DNA of 64,000 nt. Origin: Nocardia jejuensis NBRC 103114 (GTDB lineage Bacteria; Actinomycetota; Actinomycetes; Mycobacteriales; Mycobacteriaceae). Made by a program: the position numbers and the translations under genes. Shown piece by piece: positions 58,109 through 64,000 of this stretch (its first letter is position 1; each line of letters starts with the position of its first letter). Below the pieces are notes generated by a model. The model was not told where the DNA came from. It did no database searches and saw only the letters and a list, made by a program, of their open reading frames with translations. The stretch is from the NCBI RefSeq assembly GCF_001613145.1, contig NZ_BDBU01000024.1, forward strand, positions 62,001-126,000, in the 5' to 3' direction.

Positions 58109-61100
58109 ATGGTCGCGGAGAACGCTCCCGTGCGGGCGAACCGATCCGGACGGTCTATAGCATCGGTGCTCGTGCGCGAAGACACCCGAGCGTTCCCTCG
58201 TATCCGACTCGTCGCCCTGATCTCCGGGATTCTCGGAATCCTGCTGGCGGTGCTGACTCCTGTTCTGCCCGTGCGGCAGGACCGGCCGACGCTGAGTTGG
58301 CCGCAGGGGGATTCCGCCAATGTCGAGGCACCACTGGTGTCCTACGTCCCGTTGAACCTCGATGTGAACCTGCCGTACGAGCTGCTGCGTGACGCTCCGG
58401 ACGGCACCTTGTTCTCGACCGTCCCGGTGGCTTCGGGGCAGGCGGCGAACAAGGGCCTGGTGATCAAGGTCAGCGAGGAACCGGAGCTGGGCAGGACGGT
58501 GTCGGTGCTGCTGCGGCTGATTCCGCTGCTGTCCGTACCGATCTCGGAGATCCGGGACGGCGGATCGCTGAGCCTGCACTCCGACGCCACCGCGACGAAC
58601 GTCGAGATCACCGGCGCCGCGCGCAAGGACGGGACGCCGTTCGCGAACAAGGTCGGCGGTGACACCCGGCCGCAGGTGGTCGGGATGTTCACCGATCTGA
58701 CGCGGGAGCAGTTGCGCGGCGCGGTCGCGGTCGCGGACATCGACGCGCGCTTCACCTCGAGCCCGAGCTGGATGAAGCAGGCCGCCATCATCGGCGCGGT
58801 GGTGTTCACGCTGATCGCGTTGTACGCCCTGCATCTGCTCGACACCGGCGACCGCCGCCGGGCCCGGCGCTTCCTGCCCGCGCACTGGTGGCGATTCAGC
58901 CTGGCCGACGTCACCGTGCTGGGCACGCTGGTCCTCTGGCATTTCATCGGCGCGAACACCTCCGACGACGGCTACATCCTCAATATGGCCCGGGCCTCCA
59001 AGGAATCCGGGTACATGGCCAACTACTACCGCTGGTTCGGTGTGGCCGAGGCCCCGTTCGGCTGGCCGTACGAGGTCCTGGTCTGGATGACCCGGATCAG
59101 CGATGCCAGCCCGTGGATGCGTCTGCCGTCCCTGCTGGCGGGCATCGTGTGCTGGCTGGTGATCAGTCGCGAGGTGCTGCCGCGGCTCGGCGCTCGGGTG
59201 CGGCGCGACAAGGTGGCCGTCTGGACCGCGGGCCTGGTGTTCCTGGCCGCGTGGATGCCGTACGACAACGGCCTGCGCCCGGAACCGATCATCGCCGCGG
59301 GCGCGTTGCTGACCTGGTGCTCCATCGAACGCGCCATTGCCACAAGGCGTTTGCTGCCCGCGGCCGTCGCGGTGCTGATCGCGGGCTTCTCGCTGGCGGC
59401 CGGCCCGACCGGCCTGATCTGCATCGCCGCGCTGATCGCCGGATCGCGACCGGTGGTCCTGGCCATCCTCGAGCGCGGCAGGGGCGATGGGTCCCGGGGC
59501 TCGGCGCTGCTGCGGTACGGCGCGCTCCTGGCACCCGGCATCGCGGCCGGAACCCTGGTCCTGGTGGTCGTTTTCGCCGATCAGACCATCGCCTCGGTGC
59601 TGGAGGCCACCCGGGTTCGCACGCTCATCGGCCCGAACGTGGCCTGGTTCGACGAGCGCACCCGCTGGGACTCGCTGCTCATGCTCTCCCCCGACGGGTC
59701 GCTCGCGCGCCGGTTCGGCATCCTGGCCATGCTGCTGTGCCTGGCCGTCTGCTTCGCGGTGATGCTGCGCAAGAACGGCCGCATTCCGGGCACCTCACGC
59801 GGGCCGTCGGCCCGGATTCTGGGCATCATCTTCATGTCGCTGTTCCTGATGATGTTCACGCCCACCAAGTGGACGCATCACTTCGGCGTGTACGCCGGAC
59901 TGGCCGGATCGGTGGCGGCGCTGGCCGCGGTCGCGGTGGGCGCGAAGGGAATTCGCTCCCCCCGCAATCGCACCCTGTTCACCGCGGCCGTGTTCTTCCT
60001 GCTCGCGATGACCTTCACCGGGTCCAACGGCTGGTGGTACGTGTCCTCCTACGGCGTGCCGTGGTTCGACAAGGCTCCCCTGGTCGCCGGAAAGGGTTTC
60101 TCCACACTGTTCCTGGGCCTGGCGATCCTGAGCCTGCTCTTCGCGCTGTGGCAGCACTACCGGGAGCCCTATCGCAAGCCCGAGACCCGCAAGTTCGACA
60201 AATTCGCGACCATGCCGCTCACCATCGCGGCGGCGGTGCTGGTGTTGTTCGAGGTGCTCTCGCTCGCCAAGGCGGCGGTCACCCAGTACCCGGCCTACTC
60301 CATCGCGGCGTCGAACCTGCGCTCGCTGACCGGTGATTCGTGCGCGCTCGCCAATGACGTACTGGTGGAGACGAATACGAAGGGATCGCTGCTGCACCCG
60401 TGGAGCGGCTCGGACGCGGACGGATTGGCCGCGCAGAACACCGGATTCACCCCCGACGGCGTCGCCACCGACCTCACCGCGGACGCGGAGGAGACCGTCA
60501 CCGGCGGTGCGAACTCGGTCACCAAGGATTCCGACAACAAGACCACCAACACCACCGGAGCGGGCACCGGCGGCGGCACCCGCGATGCCACCGGAATCAA
60601 CGGCAGCACCGTCGCGCTGCCGTTCGGCCTGGACCCGGCCGCCACCCCCATCCTGGGCAGCTACAGCTCCGGGGAGCAGAAGGTCTCCACCCTCACCACC
60701 GAGTGGTACCGCTTCGACTCCGCGGTGCGCACGGATTCGGCCTACAAGGTGCTGGTGGTGACCGCCGCCGGACGCATTCGCTCCTTCACCAAGGACGGCG
60801 TGGAGACCTACGGCCAGGATCTGTTCCTGGAGTACGGCACCCGCGACGCCGACGGCAAGGTCGCCGACGACAGCGTCGGACGCATCCGGCCCATCGATAT
60901 CGGCCCGAATCCGTCGTGGCGCAATCTGCGTGTGCCGCTGGACCAGATTCCGGTGGGGGCCAACGCCGTTCGCCTGGTCGCCAATGACGCCGACATCACG
61001 CCCAAGCAGTGGCTGGCGGTCACCCCGCCCCGCGTGCCGAAGCTGCAGTCACTCGATTCCCTTGTCGGACATACCGATCCGGTCCTGGAGGACTGGCATG

Positions 61101-61426
61101 TCGGGCTGGCCTTCCCGTGCCAGCGCCCGTTCGATCACCACGACGGCGTCGCCGAGGTACCGATGTGGCGCATCCTGCCGGACCGCGTCGGCGCGGACGC
61201 CTCCAATGCCTGGCAGGACGATATCGGCGGCGGACCGCTCGGCTGGACCGGACTGCTGCTGAAGTCCGCCACCATCCCGTCCTATCTGAACCACGACTGG
61301 GCGCGGGACTGGGGCTCGCTCGAGCAGTTCACTCCGTATGCGCCCGATGCGAAACCGGCCGAGTTGAGCGTCACCGTCGACACTCGTTCGGGGCTGGCGA
61401 AGGACGCTCCGATTCGCGCCCGATGA
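58109..61426 (+). CDS. embC: arabinosyltransferase of the EmbCAB family, first copy
   Basis: Emb proteins polymerise arabinan of arabinogalactan or lipoarabinomannan from decaprenylphosphoryl arabinose and are targets of ethambutol. This 1105-residue copy has a first membrane segment (VALISGILGILLAVLTPVLPV), an extracytoplasmic lectin-like domain (about 35-220), and the GT-C core with ANTSDDGYILNMARA, where Asp286-Asp287 are catalytic and the Met after LN equals Met306 of EmbB. The C-terminal carbohydrate-binding domain has GINGSTVALPFGLDPA, WLAVTPPRVP and GLAFPCQRPF. ATG 58109 gives an N-terminus like M. tuberculosis EmbC; GTG 58172 with TAGCAT 8 nt upstream is an alternative leaderless start. 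The embC label rests mainly on position after aftA. Confidence 0.92.
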   Translation: MVAENAPVRANRSGRSIASVLVREDTRAFPRIRLVALISGILGILLAVLTPVLPVRQDRPTLSWPQGDSANVEAPLVSYVPLNLDVNLPYELLRDAPDGTLFSTVPVASGQAANKGLVIKVSEEPELGRTVSVLLRLIPLLSVPISEIRDGGSLSLHSDATATNVEITGAARKDGTPFANKVGGDTRPQVVGMFTDLTREQLRGAVAVADIDARFTSSPSWMKQAAIIGAVVFTLIALYALHLLDTGDRRRARRFLPAHWWRFSLADVTVLGTLVLWHFIGANTSDDGYILNMARASKESGYMANYYRWFGVAEAPFGWPYEVLVWMTRISDASPWMRLPSLLAGIVCWLVISREVLPRLGARVRRDKVAVWTAGLVFLAAWMPYDNGLRPEPIIAAGALLTWCSIERAIATRRLLPAAVAVLIAGFSLAAGPTGLICIAALIAGSRPVVLAILERGRGDGSRGSALLRYGALLAPGIAAGTLVLVVVFADQTIASVLEATRVRTLIGPNVAWFDERTRWDSLLMLSPDGSLARRFGILAMLLCLAVCFAVMLRKNGRIPGTSRGPSARILGIIFMSLFLMMFTPTKWTHHFGVYAGLAGSVAALAAVAVGAKGIRSPRNRTLFTAAVFFLLAMTFTGSNGWWYVSSYGVPWFDKAPLVAGKGFSTLFLGLAILSLLFALWQHYREPYRKPETRKFDKFATMPLTIAAAVLVLFEVLSLAKAAVTQYPAYSIAASNLRSLTGDSCALANDVLVETNTKGSLLHPWSGSDADGLAAQNTGFTPDGVATDLTADAEETVTGGANSVTKDSDNKTTNTTGAGTGGGTRDATGINGSTVALPFGLDPAATPILGSYSSGEQKVSTLTTEWYRFDSAVRTDSAYKVLVVTAAGRIRSFTKDGVETYGQDLFLEYGTRDADGKVADDSVGRIRPIDIGPNPSWRNLRVPLDQIPVGANAVRLVANDADITPKQWLAVTPPRVPKLQSLDSLVGHTDPVLEDWHVGLAFPCQRPFDHHDGVAEVPMWRILPDRVGADASNAWQDDIGGGPLGWTGLLLKSATIPSYLNHDWARDWGSLEQFTPYAPDAKPAELSVTVDTRSGLAKDAPIRAR

Positions 61427-61432
61427 ATGCTG

Positions 61433-61476
61433 CACGCGTGTCGCATCGGCGCGTCCGCGCGAGTGTGACACGCGTG
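61433..61476. promoter_or_regulatory. long-range inverted repeat CACGCGTGTC / GACACGCGTG
   Basis: Perfect 10-bp arms separated by 24 bp lie between the two emb genes, starting 6 bp after the first stop. They could form a hairpin in the transcript or a two-site operator for the second emb promoter at 61545. Confidence 0.5.
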
Positions 61477-61544
61477 TCTTCGGCCCGAGAGGGGACAACC
61501 TGTCTCGCACGAGAGTGAACAGGGCCACTATCGGTCCGGGAAGC

Positions 61545-61550
61545 TACGAT
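61545..61550 (+). promoter_or_regulatory. -10 hexamer of the second emb gene
   Basis: TACGAT lies 8 nt before the GTG at 61559 with no ribosome site, suggesting an internal leaderless promoter within the emb cluster. Confidence 0.5.
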
Positions 61551-61558
61551 CAGCAACC

Positions 61559-64000
61559 GTGCCCGACGCCTCCGCTGTCCTGACCAAGCCGAATCCACCG
61601 GCCACCGACCCGGCCACGCCGGGCGATTATCGAGTCGCGAAGCTGATAGCGATCGTCGCTGGTCTGCTCGGTGCGCTGTTCGCGCTGACGACGCCGTTCC
61701 TTCCGGTGGAGCAGACCACCGCGGTGGTCAACTGGCCGCAGGACGGGACGCTCGGCAATGTGCAGGCGCCGCTGATGTCCCAGGTGCCACTGGATCTGAG
61801 CATCAGCATTCCGTGTACGGCGGTGGAGCAACTGGACCCGCGCGGGGGCATCCTGCTGGCAACCGCGCCGCCGCGCGGCAAGGGCGCGGACCTCGAATCC
61901 ATGTTCGTTCGCGTGTCGGGCGAGAACGTAGACGTCCTGGATCGCAACGCGGTGGTGGCCACGGCCGCGCGGTCGGAGATGAGCCAGTGCTCGGCCATCG
62001 TGATCACCTCCGACATCGACAAGACCTCCGCCACCTTCGAGGGTCTGACCCGCACCGTCGAGCGCACGCGGGCCGACGGCGGCAAGGAAACCGTCGTGGT
62101 GCCGGTCGACGGCAAGCTCGACGGCGATCTGCGCCCGCAGGTGGTCGGCGTCTTCACCGATATGAAAGGTGAGGTGCCGCAGGGTCTCTCGTTCCACATG
62201 ACGGTGGATTCGCGATTCTCCTCCTCGCCCTCGGTCTACAAGATGGTGGCGATCGTCGCCGCGGTGCTGCTGACCCTGCTGGCCATGGGCGCGCTCGCCA
62301 CGCTCGACACCAGCGACGGACGCGGGCACCGGCGCATCTTCCCGGCGCACTGGCTGAAGCCGACCTGGACCGACGGCGGCGTCATCGGCGCACTGGTGCT
62401 GTGGCACTTCATCGGCGCGAACACCTCCGACGACGGCTACATCATGAGCATGGTGCGGGTCGCCCCGCACGCCGGCTACATGGCCAACTATTTCCGATGG
62501 TTCGGCGTCCCGGAGGCGCCGTTCGGCTGGTACTACTACGTCATCCAGGCCTTCGCGGAGATCTCCACCGCGAGCCCGTGGGTGCGAATTCCCGCGCTGC
62601 TCTGCGGAATTCTGTGCTGGATGGTGATCAGCCGAGAGGTGGTGCCCCGGCTCGGACGCGGTGTGGCGACCTCCAAGGTCGCGCTGATCACCGGCGGTCT
62701 GGTGTTCCTCGCGTTCTGGATGCCCTACAACAACGGCCTGCGCTCGGAGCCGATCGTCGCGCTCGGCGCGCTGCTGACCTGGGTGTCGATCGAAAGGGCC
62801 ATCGCCACTTCACGATTGCTGCCCGCCGCCGTCGCGGTCCTGGTCGCGGCGTTCACGCTGGCCGCCGCGCCCACCGGTCTGATGTGTGTGGCGGCGCTGC
62901 TCGCCGGAATCCGGCCGCTGGTCGCGATCGTGGTGCGTCGGCGCAAGCAGTTCGGTGACCTCGCACTCCTGGCGCCGATAGCCGCGGCCGGATTCCTGGT
63001 GCTGGTGGTCGTTTTCGGTGATCAGACCTTCGCCGGGATCATGGAGGCCAACCGGGTGCGCCAGGCCGTCGGCCCGAACCTGGCCTGGTACGAGGACTAC
63101 CTGCGCTACTACTACCTGTTCGTGGAGACCGTGGACGGCTCGCTCGCGCGCCGCTTCGCCTTCCTGCTGATGATCCTGTGCCTGATCACCACCCTGCTGG
63201 TGCTGCTGCGCAGGCGGCGGGTGCCGGGCATCGCCTCGGGCCCGACGTGGCGGCTGATGGGCGTGGTCTTCGGAACCATCTTCTTCATGATGTTCAACCC
63301 GACCAAGTGGACGCACCACTTCGGCGCTTACGCCGGTATCGCGGGTGCGCTGGCGGCGGTCACCGCGGTCGCGGTGTCGGCGACGGCGCTGCGCTCGCGC
63401 AAGAACCGCTCGGTGTTCCTGGCCGGACTGCTGTTCCTGCTGGCGCTCTCGTTCTCGGGCATCAACGGCTACTGGTACGTGTCCAGCTACGGTGTGCCCT
63501 GGTACGACAAGCGGGTCTCGCTGCACGGCTACCAGTCCAACACCCTGATGCTGGTCCTGTTCGGGCTGGCGCTGGCGGTGGTCGCCTGGCAGTCGCTGCG
63601 CGAGGGCTATGCCAAGCCGATGGAGAACGGGAAGACCCAGCGCGGCAAGCGGATTCGCAAGTTCGCGGCCATCCCGCTGACCGTGATCGCGGCCTTCATG
63701 GTGCTGTTCGAGGTGCTGTCGCTGGCCAAGGGCGCGGCGACGCAGTACCCGGCGTACTCGCTGGCCCGCTCCAATTTCGACGCGCTGGGCGGCAATTCGT
63801 GCGGCCTGGCCAATGACGTTCTCGTGGAGGCGAATCCGAACGGCGGCAACCTGAGGCCGATCATCGATCCGGCCAACCCGCCCAAGAACGACGACCCGCT
63901 CGCGGGCGGCGGACCGATCGGCTTCTCCCCCAACGGAGTTCCCGACAAACTGGACGCGGACAGCGTCGAGGTGAAGCCGGGCACCGGCAACACCTCCACC
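61559..64000 (+). CDS. arabinosyltransferase of the EmbCAB family, second copy (3' end cut by window)
   Basis: The first 814 codons of a second Emb protein; the frame is open to the window end. KLIAIVAGLLGALFALTTPFLPV is the first membrane segment, followed by an outer domain with VEQTTAVVNWPQDGTLGNVQAPL. The catalytic loop reads ANTSDDGYIMSMVRVAPHAGYMANYFRWFG, with Asp291-Asp292 and a Met at the EmbB-306 position. FNPTKWTHHFGAYAG and SSYGVPWYDK match the family. The last visible part enters the C-terminal carbohydrate-binding domain (GFSPNGVPDKL). Start GTG 61559 is 8 nt after TACGAT. Whether it is EmbA or EmbB cannot be settled from the visible part. Confidence 0.92.
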   Translation, partial: MPDASAVLTKPNPPATDPATPGDYRVAKLIAIVAGLLGALFALTTPFLPVEQTTAVVNWPQDGTLGNVQAPLMSQVPLDLSISIPCTAVEQLDPRGGILLATAPPRGKGADLESMFVRVSGENVDVLDRNAVVATAARSEMSQCSAIVITSDIDKTSATFEGLTRTVERTRADGGKETVVVPVDGKLDGDLRPQVVGVFTDMKGEVPQGLSFHMTVDSRFSSSPSVYKMVAIVAAVLLTLLAMGALATLDTSDGRGHRRIFPAHWLKPTWTDGGVIGALVLWHFIGANTSDDGYIMSMVRVAPHAGYMANYFRWFGVPEAPFGWYYYVIQAFAEISTASPWVRIPALLCGILCWMVISREVVPRLGRGVATSKVALITGGLVFLAFWMPYNNGLRSEPIVALGALLTWVSIERAIATSRLLPAAVAVLVAAFTLAAAPTGLMCVAALLAGIRPLVAIVVRRRKQFGDLALLAPIAAAGFLVLVVVFGDQTFAGIMEANRVRQAVGPNLAWYEDYLRYYYLFVETVDGSLARRFAFLLMILCLITTLLVLLRRRRVPGIASGPTWRLMGVVFGTIFFMMFNPTKWTHHFGAYAGIAGALAAVTAVAVSATALRSRKNRSVFLAGLLFLLALSFSGINGYWYVSSYGVPWYDKRVSLHGYQSNTLMLVLFGLALAVVAWQSLREGYAKPMENGKTQRGKRIRKFAAIPLTVIAAFMVLFEVLSLAKGAATQYPAYSLARSNFDALGGNSCGLANDVLVEANPNGGNLRPIIDPANPPKNDDPLAGGGPIGFSPNGVPDKLDADSVEVKPGTGNTST

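Overview
The window is high-GC DNA from a mycolic-acid actinomycete of the order Mycobacteriales, most likely Nocardia. The basis is gene content: arabinogalactan genes (wzm-wzt-glfT1, glfT2, dprE1-dprE2-aftA-emb), an antigen-85-type mycolyltransferase, a bacterial proteasome activator ending in GQYL, a mycothiol-dependent enzyme family member, and Nocardia-style secreted and XRE/DUF5753 proteins. Much of the order (pat, oxidoreductase, class V aminotransferase, bpa, galactan ABC exporter, glfT1, then GtrA-dprE1-dprE2-aftA-emb) parallels the Rv3772-Rv3795 neighbourhood of M. tuberculosis, but is interrupted by accessory genes. No rRNA, IS element, prophage or CRISPR array was seen.

Layout. 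1-4.6 kb: glycolipid-binding protein, cytosine-5 methyltransferase plus Vsr, DUF998 membrane protein, mycothiol-type enzyme. 4.7-9.3 kb: tRNA-Arg(ACG), tRNA-Ser(GCT), a DLH-like hydrolase with Asp at the nucleophile position, aromatic aminotransferase, Ag85-like esterase, Ni/Co transporter, tRNA-Ser(TGA). 9.3-13.6 kb: MarR, FMN 2-hydroxyacid oxidase, a 37-residue membrane peptide, quinone oxidoreductase, a class V aminotransferase homologue lacking the catalytic lysine. 13.8-17.1 kb: bpa and the galactan export/priming genes. 17.1-19.6 kb: a DnaA-box cluster, a leader peptide with an SD-sequestering hairpin before an RsgA-type GTPase, and a divergent MarR/FMN pair whose start codons overlap inside a palindrome. 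19.9-28 kb: two-component system, exported hydrolases, SDR, TetR-controlled SRPBCC pair. 28.2-38.7 kb: glfT2, GtrA, a GT2 and DUF2142 pair, rmlB, secreted protein, HSL esterase, rmlA-rmlC. 38.8-43.9 kb: MFS/MarR pair, XRE regulator, DUF4282 protein, small unknown, truncated LuxR regulator. 44.1-49.6 kb: operon of molybdopterin oxidoreductase, membrane nucleotide cyclase and Crp. 50.7-64 kb: GtrA, dprE1, dprE2, a 0.5-kb repeat-rich gap, aftA, a GT-C-like protein and two emb genes, the second cut by the window end.

How the parts fit. RmlABC feed the rhamnose linker. GlfT1/GlfT2 build galactan, with Wzm/Wzt as the predicted exporter. DprE1/E2 make decaprenyl-phosphoryl arabinose. AftA and the Emb proteins polymerise arabinan. 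The Ag85-like enzyme would transfer mycolates. A recurrent feature is a TAnnnT -10 hexamer 6-8 nt before the start codon with no Shine-Dalgarno, suggesting many leaderless mRNAs, including those of the divergent regulator pairs and several cell-wall genes.

Functions are read from motifs and remembered family features; no database search was run.
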